Below are positions 1 through 12,677 of a DNA stretch of 64,000 nt, piece after piece. Location of the stretch: the NCBI GenBank assembly GCA_914767715.1, contig OU612070.1, forward strand, positions 17,069,501 through 17,133,500. The letters are read 5' to 3'. The first letter of the stretch is position 1. The number at the start of each line of letters is the position of its first letter. This stretch comes from Membranipora membranacea (Eukaryota; Bryozoa; Gymnolaemata; Cheilostomatida; Membraniporidae). The notes below the pieces were generated by a model, which ran no database searches, had not been told where the DNA came from, and saw nothing but the letters and a program-made list of their open reading frames with translations. The position numbers and the translations under genes are program-made.

Positions 1-92
1 CACTGCTGTGTTAGATATTTTCAAATCTCTCCCACTTACACAGACTCTTGATAGAATAAGAAAAAGTCTGTGCAATAAAACTATAGTGGTAC

Positions 93-3000
93 CTGTATTG
101 TGACGCGTTTAGGCGATCTATGTTCTCGATTTTCCTTGTTTTCATGATGGACTCCAGGTCCATTTTGTACAGGGATCTTTATCACCTCTTTATGGTTTCT
201 AGCACTGTGAGGACGACTTGTGTTGGAGTTTGCTCCGTGTTTCTTCAGCAGCTTAGAACATGCCTGATACCCCTTCTCATCACAAATATCGAGGGCTGTC
301 AGTGTCACGCCATCCTATTATGTAGAGGAGAAAGCGGTGATAAATTAGATACAATCGATCGCGACGCAAAGTGTAATATTATCAGATCGAATATCCAACT
401 ATGTTCTTAATACTTTTATTTAAATTAAGTTCAATTAAGAAGATGGGGAGATATCAAGATTGTATCCAGCTTTGAAAATGACTGGAAAAGATGTAGCAGT
501 TTTTGATACACAGAAGGTGTAGGTTGCTGAATGCGTGCGCTGTTTGTCGTTACACAGGTGCAAACCTAGTTTGAGAGCTCAAAATATGCCGGGATAGCTT
601 GGTATTAGCAATACATTATCAACCACTTTTCCCAGTGGTTAATGATGTAATGGTACTACACAGCTATCCCCGGCATATTTTGAGGGCATAAACAAGTGAA
701 ACCTCTATCTCATTAAGTGCATATGCCCTCAATCCAATGAACTAAAGGTTAGTTCATTGCTCAATCTCTCTAAAGATGTTGTGCAACAGAAATTTTTTTA
801 TATCTCAAGTAGCTAAACTTATATTTAAGTGACAAGCGTACCTTCGAAGTATAGAGACTATTGATATCAGCTTTCCTATCGATAAGGTAGTCGATGAGTG
901 ACTCGTTTCCCATTTTCGCTGCCAGGTGAAGAAGTGTACTGCCTTCTTTAGTTTGCTGATTTATTTCGACTGAATGGTCGAGCCGATCACACAAGTGAAA
1001 GGCAGCATCTAAACAAAAGTAAATAGTGAAATCATTTAAGTCCACAGCAACAAACATCAGAGAGGTATTGATTACAATCTGCTAGAAATATGACAAGTAC
1101 GACAGAACGTGGTTGTGATTTTTGTATCGTTTTACTACGGTACAAATATACTAACAAAATGAAAATTTGTAAGCAGCAGGTTCAAAATAGCAAAAGCCTT
1201 CATATGACCTGCATCAGCCTTATTCATAACGACAGCGTGTTGTCAAAAGTTTGCTAATGGGTATCCCACAATGCAGTTTTTTTCTGGAATTACCAAGGGA
1301 ATTGAGACAACAATAACATAAAGGGTATGGGAATTATTACCTTGGGGAAAAACACTGCTTGGAGATCAACTCTGAGACAAACCTCCCTGAATCGTGGAGG
1401 CAATGCCACGCATAGGTTTAGACAGCCTAGTTACATTGTTTTTCTTTTTCGATTAATGGTAGGGTCTGATTTTCGGCTTACAAATACTAAAGCACCTAAT
1501 GATTAATAAAAGTCTCCACGGTTCAAAGTTGTGATAACCAACCCGAACTAATCAATGCACTTGATCGAATTACTAGGGAATGCCGATATTGTAATATAGG
1601 TATTTGGAAAAGGGATGCACTTAAACACTACCTGATCTGCCTAGAATCTGAGGCACAAGTTGCATTATGGGACTGTTGCTATCACATCCTTTGGTTACAG
1701 AGAAGGTAACTCACCAGTATGCTCGTTATTCAGAGTTTCATGTAGAGGGTACTCATCTTTATTGCTTTTTATCCAGAGGTTAGCACCTCTCTCCTCCAGT
1801 GAGTAAAGTATATCACTATATCCTAAAGCTGCTGCACAGTGACTTGTCCTGCAAGCAATATAATATAATTTAAAGTAATATCCAGAGCATAGTAATATGC
1901 ATTACTAGAAGCGAAGCAAGAGAAATGCATAAAAAAAAAGGACGTAATAGTTTTCAATATTCCAAGGGATTCAGTTGTGAACCCCGCAAGTGTGCCCCCT
2001 CTCCCCTGCAATTAGCGGATAGTAACTCTGTGCTAGGAGATTCCATCATTCTATCCCCTATTTATCCGCAATCAAGGGTTTAATCCCTTGCGCTTTTTAC
2101 AGCTATTAGTTTGCGCCAACAGTCTTTTCAAATAAGAAAATTGAAGCCTGATAGTAAAGCGACCCAGCAAGAAAAAGCCAGACCTATTAAGTAACCACCG
2201 ATAGCTGCCCAATATATGCTTCTTCTCTGCACAGCAATCACAGTCCAATTAATCTTATACTAGTCAAACCATAACAAACTTCTTGAGAAAACTTATTATT
2301 AAAATAATAATCAACCATAATGATATCCTATTAAGTGTTTATTGAAAGTTTACCTAGCATTGAATAATATCTTGTTATCAGATCAAAGGAACTCAACTTT
2401 CCCTTTCAATGAAGTCAACAAAGCTGCCACTGCAGCTCTTTAAACAACTAATTGGCCGATAAAAACTAAAAAGAGTTCAAAAGAGCTCTATTATAGAAAG
2501 AAAGAAATTCATTCTATAAATATATATTATTTTCTCGTTGTTTATCCCTGGATTCAAGGCAGCCCTAGCCCTGTTGCTGTTATTCTCTATTGTACAAATG
2601 CAACAGTGCTGAAAAGCTACCTATGTTTCAAAGTTTGCTAAAAGTTTTGATAAAATCTAGACATTGTTGTTGCAATTAGCTAACAGAAAACACAACCAAA
2701 TAAACATGATTTTCTAGCTTGGCTTATTAATAACTTCAAACCCATTAGCCGCCGGATGAAGGTCAAATTTCAGTCTGAGCCAACGCAAGCTTCTGTATAC
2801 TATAGTTACTATACTATAGTTCTTTTAGTAAGCTTGTCAAAACCACATGAGTAGCCAACTTTCCTAAGCACCGCTCAGGAATAAAGCAGAGTGATACTAT
2901 ATGGCAATCAAGACTATCAAGCGTCAAGCCTTGTGACAAAATCTTACAAAAATATAGCATCTTACTAATTTTAGACTGGTACCAACAAAGACCACATTTC

Positions 3001-6000
3001 ATGATATATGATAATGTCCTTCAGTGTGAAATCTCACGACTAGGTACATAGCCTCAACAAGCTTAAGAAAGCTATCAACGGAACTTGACTGATAAACAGT
3101 TTTGCATTTTAGCCGCTAAGATTTCTGACATAACTCAGTGTGAAAAAGTGTAATGTGTGAACATTTTTCCATACAAATATTCCATGTTCACAGGATAACA
3201 ATCAATCATCTGATTATCTACTCATACTTACGTTCTTCCTTTTCGATCTTGGTGGTCTGGGTTTGCGCCCAAGCTGAGTAGTGAACGTATCATAGTAGGC
3301 TGATTGTGACTCGCGGCATAAAAGAGCGGAGTGCATCCGTACTTATCCTCCACATTCACGTGTAGGTCCTTACATTCATTGACTAGCAGTTCTACTATTT
3401 TATTATATCCACGACTGGCTGCACAGTGAAGAGCTGAAACATCAAGAATTTGTATTTAGAATTAAGAGTTGTCGAACCATGAAAGAAGAGACGATAATTT
3501 GTATAATTAATGTTTTTAAGCAGAACCAGCCCAGCTCAGACTATAGAGGTAATAGTGTCCTTCTAAGATCTCATTAATCTCCTCAATAGGCAAGTGGGAG
3601 CTCAGATCCCTCTTCACAACACAAGCTACAATGTAATCAACCTGGCCAGACAATTTGTGATGCGGTACATGATGCTGCATAAATCAAAGAAGTAAACTGC
3701 ATAGATAACAAAAATTATTTTCACCTTACACATTCAATTCTCCAATTTGGAGTACATCTGGTACTAAAGTGTCACATGTACTTTAAATTTCCATTATATT
3801 CTTCATATACATTTTAGCTGTGTTTGAAACAAATATATTATATAATAATAAACTTGTTACCTCGGCCATGACATGACGTAACCTCATTTAAATATATGTA
3901 TAACGCATCCTGTTATGTCTAACTCTCAAGTGAATGCTGTTCAACTGCATGTTCTAATAACCCTTCTATCTTAAAATATCCTAAAACTTACATCAATTTC
4001 GAAAATGGGAGTGAATGACAAACTACAAACAAACATCGGAACCCTGTTATGTGCAACTTTTGTACTTAGAGTTTCTTTTTTTCCTGAACCAGCCCTATGT
4101 CTCACACTAAAGGAAATGCATTAGTTTCATCGTGTCCTTGGTTCAATTACCTAATGAGCTAATTGTTTCGAACAAAACATTTAATAAATTCATTAATAAT
4201 TTAATATTTAATAGAGTAGAGTATTAAATATCATATGAAATAATTTGTATTTCAATTGATAGCAAATATTTGTAGCAGGCACAAAAATTTCATCACTCGG
4301 TCAGGCAACAGGCAGAAAAAAGACATCGAAATTATTCATAAGCAGCAGGGATGTACCGCATGGCTTATAGCAGATCAATGCTGTGGGGACTACTTAGTTC
4401 GATGTTTATCTTCATTTTGGTGAGTCTATGCCATCAAAAATATTATTTTCAAAATGTGAAAAACATACCTAGTGTTAATTTCAGACAAAAAATTAGGAAA
4501 TTATCTCCACTTGTTAATAGCCTGACAGAATTCTACCTGTCTCTTTCACCCAAAAAATAATAATGACTCGATTGAAGTGGGCGATTTTTTTAATCTTTTA
4601 TCTTGGATTATACCTAGCCTGCTTTCCCAATAGATTGTCATGCTGGCATTCACAAAAAGCTGATATTAACCAAATTAATTTACATCCTCACCCAACAGGT
4701 TTTAATAGTTTCAAGCTATGCAACAGCTGACCAAGGACAGATCTATCAGAGAGTGAGTGACATTGCACTGAGTAGTGTAGATGAGTCCCATGCTGATGTA
4801 CTGGATCATGACCATTGTATTATGATATGCCATCACATGAGCCAACCAAAATGTCTAGCTATGGCTTATTACCAGGACACTGGAGAATGTCACCTGTCAA
4901 TCAATCCACCAGTTCTGCACACTTATGCTGCCGGCAGCAGGGAACCTTACATCTATTCAGTAAATGGCGGTTTTGGTGAGTATACCTTGGCTGTGTTTAA
5001 AGGGAGGTTGAGTGCTGGTTCATGGTTCGGCTTTTAATAAAGTCATTCACATATAGCAGGTAGAGTTTAACAAAACTCACTATCCATTTGATTCTAAAAG
5101 AACGGTAGCCTAAATAAACACATATCAAGTAACCGCTATTTGTAACATTAAAATGGCATGCAATACAGCCTTTCTTTGAGTTGTTGCCACATAGCGATGT
5201 TGTCAAAACTAACAGCACATGATCTTGTGAACAGTGGGCGGAAAATCCTAGGGCCTAAGCAACTAAGTATTGTGATCCAAGTTACAAATTTAACCAAATT
5301 GATTTACACAAGACTGCAAAAATAAAAAAATGAATGCAAAGAAGATCTCATTTAATGTGCAAAGAAGATCTCATTTAACGTGTGCAAATAAGATCTCATT
5401 TTGTCATGAATTTTTCATGAAAGCATGGTGTTGTATTAAATTCTGTCAATAATTTTTTTTCAAATTGACTGAACGATGGGTGTTGAAAAACAAAGTAATT
5501 AGCTTTAGCGATGTCCTTGTAGCTGTTGCAGCAGGTTATGTATATAATCCATACTCGGAGACTTGCATGAGGAAGATAGACCTTCAGTATAACTTCACAG
5601 CCGCTGAAGAATATTGTGAGCAGCATGATACACATCTCGCAGAGTTGAGGACACCAGAATCATTCGAGTGGGTACAGGACTATTTATTAGCAGACAACAG
5701 TAAGTTCACTTCCATTTTTTTTTTTTTTTTTTTTTATTGTTTTGCTTGCTTGGGCATATTCGGAAGAACATCCTTTTTATGATGAAGATTGTTGTCAATA
5801 ATTGTATAAAAAGGAACCAGATCTTGCAATGTCCTTTTAGAAAAATACATCAGGCCATATCAAAGAATGATGCAAATTTGCTGTTTCATTATGTACAACA
5901 CAAGAAATGACAGAGGCTGCAAGATGTCTTTGCCTTTACTTTCCATTTTTTTAAGTGTTGTCTACTCTGTTTGAAGGAGCAAATAATAAATTTTAAGTTG

Positions 6001-9000
6001 ACAACCTCTTGTGTTTTCACTACCTTGAATGTCATCGATCGCACAAGAAATATGAGCTTGAATTAACCATAAAAAGTATTTGCTTATCTGTTTTTGGTAT
6101 TCATTGCAAATAAATTGATCTCAAATGAAATAAATAGTAATTATATATGTTTCAGGTAATATGAATTTATGGATTGGTCTGGTGAAGATTTCTCCTACAG
6201 TTTGGGTGTGGAGTGCAAGCTCTGATCAAGTCCAGCATGACTTGTGGTGCGGTGGTGAACCCAACGGTGACGGTACATGTGCCCATACCCTGAGACGATA
6301 TGATACTATGTGCAGCAATGATCTACCGTGTAGTGGCACCAAACAGTTTCTATGCGAAACTGTCAACAGCTGTATTTTACAATTCTGATAGCATAAATTG
6401 GAGCACATCCTCACCCAACAGGTTTTAATAGTTTAAAAATTTACAATTTTACAATTATGATAGCATAATTTGGAGCACTAAGTAGATAATGATTTTTTCT
6501 GCTATATATTGTGGAATTTCAGTGCCCAAGTTATCCGTATTATCATTGGATAACACATAAAATTTATAGTTATCTAGTAATTGGTGGAACTTTGAATATA
6601 TCATTGCGTTATCATAGCGTGATCTTTCAGTAATTACACAAACTATCTCCACAGTTAACATATTCAATGTGCAACGACTTATATTGACCAAAAAACATGC
6701 CTGGTGTAATTTGATAAAATATAAATTATCATGATATGATGAATAAATATATAATGTTATACAGTAATGTATAATCCTACATACTATGTATGGTATGTGC
6801 CACCCTACACTTATATGTTTTTATTCAAGTCAGTTTTTTATATCTATGTTGATGTATGTGGGGGCAATAAGCTATTTATATTTTCATTTTAAACTTTTTT
6901 GAAATCATTAATGATAAATAAAATAAATTACATAATAAAGGCCATGTGAGTCGTCCACTTACCGGTGAGGCCATCCTGATCTGCTATAGTACCATCAGCT
7001 CCATACTTGAGTAGTATCTGTACAGCTTTGTGACTTCCCGCCGAGCTGGCCCAGATAACTGGAGTTCTCCCCTCATTATCAGGGTGATTCACTGATTTAC
7101 GACTGGCTTTCAGTAGGAGTTCTACTATAGTACTAGCTTCTTCATTCCCCTCATCACATTCCTAACAAAATGAAAGGATAAATATTGTGGAGTTTTCCTC
7201 TGCTGTCCTCTAAGCAAACGACTCCTAAACAGGCCAAACCTTGCACAATTATTTTCAAGCTATTTTGATGAACCAAATTAATGCTTAGAACCCAAGGTTA
7301 AAAGCCACTCTAACATATGAAAGTCTTTAATCAGGTTTCTGGTCACTGGAGACATAGTCCGAGCCCCTCAGACTCTTGCCCCCACGTCCGACACCCCCCT
7401 CCATGGACTCTAGACAGTATGCATGTAAGTAAGTAAGAGCATCTTGCATTTCTTTCAAACAAGTTCGCTTTTGTTCGCTGATTGAAGTTTTTGTGCTATC
7501 GGATGCTATCAGGAACAAATGTTACCTGAACAGCATAGTGGATAGGCCTGGCATCATAGACATCCGATCTATTAACGCTAGCACCAGCTGATAAAAGCGT
7601 ACGGACAAGCTTTTCATCGCCAGACGCTACAACATACATGTGGAGAGATACAATGTGATATAAAACATGTCAAAAAGCTCTCATATGTCTTCGCAACAGC
7701 ATGCACCATACTCAATACAGTAATATGTCAAGTACAAAAGCACAGCTAGTAACTTTCAGTACTCAATTACATATCCACCTCATGATAATTGAGATTGTTG
7801 TCTATAACAGTTTTTGTCTATGACAGCTTTGGCCTATAAGAGTGTCGATCTATGAGAGTCTCGTTCTATGAGGGTCTCAGTCTATGACAGCATGTAATTT
7901 ATAACTTACAGACAGCATGGTATATTGGAGTGTGTCTCTCAGTGTCATATGAATTCAGTTCCACTTTTTGTTTGATAAGAAATGTGACCATATCATATTT
8001 CTTCATTTTAACAGCCAGATGAAGACATGAACAACCGGAAGCATTGTGACTGAAAGAGAAAGGAACTCTTAGTTGGTTAGATGGTTTGCGAACAAGATTT
8101 TCTCGCTAGTTACCACACTAGAATGACTCCATGCAATGACGGCTACTTTTTGCATGTTTTTGTTGTACCACAGTATCAATTGACCCTTTTCTACCACCAA
8201 AAGTAGACTGTAGCTGATCATTGTCATTGGATCACAATCCATTGTTTCAAATGCAGCGCAAGGTGAGTTCATGGGTCTGAAATGGAGCGGTCTGATGGTT
8301 AAGGGTGCGGACTTATGATCTGTGAGGTCCAGGTTCAATTCCCGCCATTCATCCTAGCCAGGTCCTTTCAGAACGGGACTAAAAATACCGGAGGTCCAGT
8401 GTGTGTTCGCATACCCCACATGCAGTAAAAAGATCCCCCTCTGCCTCTTCGAAAAGAAAGAGTAGCCGGCCTCTCCGTAATGACGACTTAGACTTAGACT
8501 TGGGTCTGAAATGTCAAGATTGGTTCAACAATTAAACTAGGGATTCACAGATCCATTCGGATCAGGATCATATATGCAGGAAGTCAGCTGTTTGCTTGCA
8601 CATAGTATAAAGATCACCAGCGCTTAAGAGGGCTCGTTATAAATAGGGCGGACAAATAAGGCCATGTGGATAGAGAGAAATATAGAGAAAGAGGTCAGCC
8701 CAAAAATTCACAATAATACCCGTACCTATCCAGGTGTGCGGTAGTTAGACCGAGCTTTTTTATTAGAACCTCAAGGCAGTCGACAGTACCAGCCTTAGCA
8801 CAGATATGCTGAAACAGTCTCTCCTCCGGGAGTCGTTTCACATCACCAGAGTCCTAACAACAGTCAAGTGGTGAGATGACAAATATGGAATATAACGTAT
8901 GAACAGATTAGAGTGCAGTTCCATTAAGAGCAGTCCCATCGTGCAAATTTATCAGGACATAGTGTCTCGGATAATTATGAAAAAAATGCATGGAAGGAAG

Positions 9001-10431
9001 ATGTTTAACTATGGTTCATACATAAGCAGAAGCCGAGCGGATAAATGAAAATATCAAGATCAGTCTGCTTATACGGACAGAGATGATCAGAATAATAAAT
9101 GATCAGACAGCTGTTTTGCAAAGTAAGAACAATTAAATAATTATGTTTCATTAATTATATATCTGATATTGCAAAGCACATTCCAAGCAGAAAGCAGAAG
9201 TCTCATTTTAGCCATCCAATATCCACAGATAGCACACCTCACAGAATGCTTTAGTGATACTCAAACACATCCAAAGCATAGCGAAATATGTCACAACATA
9301 AAAAGCATAGAACATTTAGATTTGCGGGATCATGTAAAATAAAACTGGACAAATATCCAGATCAGGCGCTAACTATACTGATGAGAAGATTAGTTTTTAC
9401 CTTTAGTGCAAAGTCTTCTCTCTCAGATTCGGACTGTAAATGTTACAATTTAATAAAACATTCTAGTTTTAACAAGGAAGAAAACTCCATTAAAGACCAA
9501 AGAGTGAATGGTCATCCATAGCCTCTGGCTATGAGAGTTGCCTAATATTGAGCCCACAAATTGAAAATACTAATCACTTGTTGAAAAATTTTTCTTGGAG
9601 TTGTTTCAGATAATTATTTTGATATATTAAACTGTTGTTCGATAAAAGAAGAATCAATTATAGAACTACTACTGTCTCCACGTCAATTTGGAGTTGTTTT
9701 CCACTGTTGTTTCACCAACAATGAAGCTTTATAAGTCAAATCCATAAACATATAAAATACTTATTTATGTGATTATGGTCAAATCGTAAGATTTACCATC
9801 TGAGCGCATTATATGTCTAAAGAATTTTAATTTGAAATCCAATTACTATAAAGCCTTTTCCATCTGATCATAACTGGTTATGTCAGTTACAATTAAAAAG
9901 TCAACAAGCAATGTAAAAATGCCAAACATGATTCCTATTGATTCGGAACAAAAATAAGATCATCCACCGACAGCAAATACGGTCAATCAGATTTCATACT
10001 GAAAATTGAAATATATTCTCAACCTACATGTGTCAGCTAAGTTCTTTAAAAAATTTTATTATCAGACTTTGTGGGTGTTGTGCCCACATAACATGGTACT
10101 GCACAAATAGCTGTTAGAGTTGAAGCAGCATTGACCTGCAAGCCGCCTTTTCAGCTGCAATATAAGGAATTGAAGTAACGAAACCTGACTTCGGTGCTCC
10201 AATCTTTTGGAAGTCTGAGAAACACCTGCATATACTTAGATACAGTGTCATCATGAATGAAATGATCAACTTTTCTGCACCCTGCCTGCTACCATTTGTT
10301 TGGTATGAGCCTGTGAAACATTTATGAGCACATACCATATTATCTAGAAGGTTGCGTAGATATTTAGCATCACCGACTCTGCAGGCGCTTGCAATGCCAT
10401 CATCTGTATTCTCCCGTGAAATGGCAGCCAT
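93..10431 (-). CDS. Ankyrin-repeat protein, 3' part beyond left edge
   Basis: Nine minus-strand exons join in frame: 10336-10431 (ATG at 10431), 8726-8853, 7910-8049, 7526-7626, 6963-7161, 3232-3433, 1715-1848, 842-1008 and 93-314. The sum is 1389 nt, or 463 codons, and all junctions are GT-AG. The intron beginning after position 93 leads off the window, so the C-terminus is missing. The product is a chain of about ten ankyrin repeats, with typical turns such as GRTPVIWASSAGSHKAVQILL, and LHCAASRGYNKIVELLV (in exons 6963-7161 and 3232-3433). After the last repeat comes a polar, basic stretch rich in N, H, K and R. No signal peptide or membrane segment is visible, so a cytosolic scaffold or binding role is inferred. 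I cannot assign an orthologue. One intron (3434-6962) contains the whole opposite-strand lectin gene and another (8050-8725) contains a SINE. Several repeats are split by introns. Confidence 0.86.
578..684. mobile_element. Foldback (MITE-like) element, ~107 bp
   Basis: The whole segment is an imperfect palindrome. The outer arms read CTCAAAATATGCCGGGATAGC at the left and its near complement at the right. Inner arms (CATTATCAACCACTTTT and CAGTGGTTAATGATG) pair around a short centre. It has no coding capacity and lies in an intron of the ankyrin gene. Confidence 0.6.
735..759. repeat. Short inverted repeat CAATGAACTA...TAGTTCATTG
   Basis: A 25-bp palindrome with arms CAATGAACTA and TAGTTCATTG. 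The same arm starts the 36-bp palindrome at 27492-27527, so this is a dispersed hairpin type. Confidence 0.5.
4351..6388 (+). CDS. Secreted PAN-like / C-type lectin domain protein
   Basis: Four plus-strand exons: 4351-4419, 4699-4975, 5532-5699 and 6156-6388. They total 747 nt, giving 248 aa plus stop, and all phases agree. Residues 1 to about 33 form a signal peptide whose hydrophobic core spans the first intron; cleavage after SYATA is plausible. Residues of about 50-110 form a PAN/apple-like cysteine module (DHDHC..C..C..AYY...ECHLS). From about residue 117 a C-type lectin domain follows, with the alpha-helical EEYCEQHDTHLAEL, the WIGL core and a late FLCE. The long loop reads CGGEPNGDGTC, and the EPN triplet is the form associated with mannose-type sugar specificity in this family. 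The canonical WND is replaced by a CSND-like sequence, so calcium and sugar binding are uncertain. The protein ends 14 residues after the domain. The gene lies wholly inside an intron of the opposite-strand ankyrin gene. A role in extracellular recognition is inferred. Confidence 0.87.
5335..5401 (+). repeat. Short tandem array, ~23-bp unit x3
   Basis: Three copies of a unit resembling TGCAAAGAAGATCTCATTTA, spaced 23 and 25 bp apart. They lie in the intron just upstream of the third exon of the lectin gene. Confidence 0.75.
5715..5735 (+). repeat. Poly-T tract
   Basis: An uninterrupted run of 21 T, 15 bp after the splice donor of the third lectin exon. Confidence 0.9.
6742..6747 (+). promoter_or_regulatory. 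Candidate poly(A) signal of the lectin gene
   Basis: An AATAAA hexamer lies about 350 nt after the lectin stop codon. Further AATAAA motifs follow near 6916, so the exact 3' end is not fixed by sequence alone. Confidence 0.4.
7800..7905 (+). repeat. Degenerate ~20-bp tandem array
   Basis: Five or six diverged copies of a motif like GTCTATGACAG / TCTATGAGAGTCTCG follow one another in an intron of the ankyrin gene, directly before the donor side of exon 7910-8049. Confidence 0.6.
8272..8513 (+). mobile_element. tRNA-derived SINE with target-site duplication
   Basis: The body (8285-8500) starts with a tRNA-like head. An A-box-like TGATGGTTAAGGG lies near 8294-8306 and a near-perfect B box, GGTTCAATTCC, at 8332-8342. 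A non-tRNA body follows, ending in a short GACTTA repeat tail. Thirteen bases, TGGGTCTGAAATG, flank it exactly on both sides (8272-8284 and 8501-8513), which shows retroposition. It sits in an intron of the ankyrin gene in the sense opposite to that gene. Confidence 0.88.
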
Positions 10432-10819
10432 GTTGCTGAAGGGATTTTATCTTAATGGCAAAAATACAATCCTGACCTGCAATGAATTATAATATAGAAG
10501 GATAACAGATAACCAACAAGGGCATAAATATGGGGAGCATCAAGTCTTAAGCTTCTTACATCATATATTGATACTCATAGGGCATGATAACAACTTTCAC
10601 ACTAGGCACCTCTTGTTTCTCAAGAAGGTCACCACTCTTGCATAGTAATAATTTCAAAACCTTACTGGGAATTCCAGAAAATTGCATTATGGGATGCTTG
10701 TTTACACACTCTTAGCCCTGAGTAACAAGATGAAAACTTCAATTTACCATCAGACCAGATTCGAAATGAGATTCAAGCCCTTCAAACAATTACCATTTGT
10801 TTATCTTGATGGGGCGATG

Positions 10820-10874
10820 TAGCCCTGTTCATACGGCAAAATAACCAAAACCCGTGGCCGTGTGAACAGGGCTA
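10820..10874. repeat. Hairpin with 18-bp arms
   Basis: TAGCCCTGTTCATACGGC (10820-10837) pairs with GCCGTGTGAACAGGGCTA (10857-10874), with one mismatch. It lies about 390 bp upstream of the ankyrin-gene start codon and is probably a small foldback element. Confidence 0.6.
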
Positions 10875-12501
10875 GGGGCGATGTGGTCTCACATCGTTGG
10901 GTTGGGAAATCTGCTTGGTTGAGCTGCTTCGGTTTCAAGAATGAATGTTGAGTATCAGTTGTGGTTCTGATGGTGTGGGTGGCAAACAGCACTGTGACAA
11001 TGGTAATTTTGGCATGAACACAACAGCTGCTACTCCCTTATCACTCAGAGTATACTAACCACCGCAAAAAGAAAAAACGAAAACTGCCATAACCAAGCTA
11101 GATGTTATTTCTTCATGCCGTATCAGTGATTGGGATGTGGTTCTAATGGGATGTAATGTATCCTTCCCAACCATTATTTGAAGGCACTACGATATCAGTG
11201 ATCGATCCACAGAGTGTTTGTAGTTACCAAGTCAAAGTTGGTCAGGCCTCATCATTGCAGGAAGAGGGTTTGGAATTTCCTGCTTAGATGAGAGCTGAAT
11301 CAATAAAATCCAATCAGTATTTTGTATGACTTTTAAATGAAGTGCGAATGCCACTTTGTTTATCGAAGCGATGTTGCAGTAAAGTATCCAAGAAACCATC
11401 AGGATGTCATTAAGATACAGTTGACATGTAAATCCATACAGACATATCTGTTGATAACCCCAGAACAATAACAATAACATGCCACTACTTTGCCAAAGAC
11501 AATGCCTAGCGCAGCAGAGCGTTTGTAACTGTAATGTTGGTTTTCGACTGTAATGGTTCTGTAATGGTTCAATAATGATTCGATTTTCAGCATGCAGGAC
11601 AACATTGACTTTAATTTTCTGGAAAAACAACATATGACGTCCTTTTTGCAATGCAATAAGCACAGAAAGGTTATGTTTCAATTGCTTGTGGATCAATTTC
11701 CTTACGCAAACAAATTAGGATACCATCTAATGAATTATTTGTGAGAACCATCTTTAATCAGTGTGGATTAATGCAATGGCAAACAAGAGTTATTCATAAA
11801 CATCACATACCTGTATGCTGACTTTGAAATAATTCCTATTCTAAACATCGGCAGACTTTTAACAAGAGTGTTAAGCCCTAATTCCAAAATGCTAACGGAC
11901 CTAAGACTTTCTTTACGATTTCCTTATTCACATTTAGTTGTCCCGACCAATCTCTACCTAATTACTTGAGTTAACAAGCAGGTGAATGTGTTGACTGCTA
12001 GTGGTCAAACATACTGACTCTCGTGATCTGACTGGGCATGTAGATCACTGATAAACTAGGTTATCATTACCACAAAGCGGGTGTCGTAAGGCTAAGTATG
12101 TATCATGCGTGACTTGAATTTGCGCATGTGCAAGAACAATGAGTTTAGTTTGGGTTCTGATTGCAACTTTGGAAAGGGGAAATGGGATGTCCCCTGCATA
12201 AACTACTAATCAAATTTAGCTAATAGTGACAGTAGAAGATAACTCTTTCTAACAATTCCGCACGCAATTGGGAGTGTGCCACCAGAGCAGGTAGCCAATC
12301 AGATGGCTTCGGAATTCCGAGGCTCAATTTTGCAGAGATCAGCTCATGCCCAGAGCTGAGCATGCGCAGAATGGTGGTCAAAACAACAAATCTCATCAAA
12401 TATTAAACCTGCATCACGCCATGATATAAAACCTATAATGCAGGTTGTGGTTATATAGAATGGCAAACGTCCTATCAGTCAATGCTCCAAAGTCATAGCC
12501 A

Positions 12502-12558
12502 GTATAATATAATCACAGAGTAAGGATGTATATATCCTTACTCTGTGATATAATATTA
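12502..12558. repeat. Near-perfect palindrome, ~57 bp
   Basis: Arms containing ATCACAGAGTAAGGAT and ATCCTTACTCTGTGAT face each other around a TA-rich centre, and the flanking TATAATAT bases extend the pairing. The form suits a small foldback element. Confidence 0.7.
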
Positions 12559-12660
12559 CAAGAGAGTTCATTTCCTAGTCACCCCTCTTATCAAATAAAA
12601 TGATGCGAACGGACTTTGATTCTTTATCAACTCCATTAAGTTTTTGGGTTATCATGAGAC

Positions 12661-12677
12661 GGGGGGGGGGGGGGGGG
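12661..12677 (+). repeat. Poly-G tract (17 bp)
   Basis: Seventeen consecutive G. Two similar strand-reversed runs occur in the window: 11 C at 16225-16235 and 12 C at 20423-20434. Confidence 0.9.

Noticed and set aside
10801-10992. Minus-strand frame of 63 codons
   Set aside because: It overlaps the 10820-10874 foldback and has no protein features.
11232-11696. Minus-strand open frame of 154 codons
   Set aside because: Longest unspliced frame in the gene-free stretch, but low-information residues, no domain and no flanking exon. An overlapping frame of similar quality supports chance.
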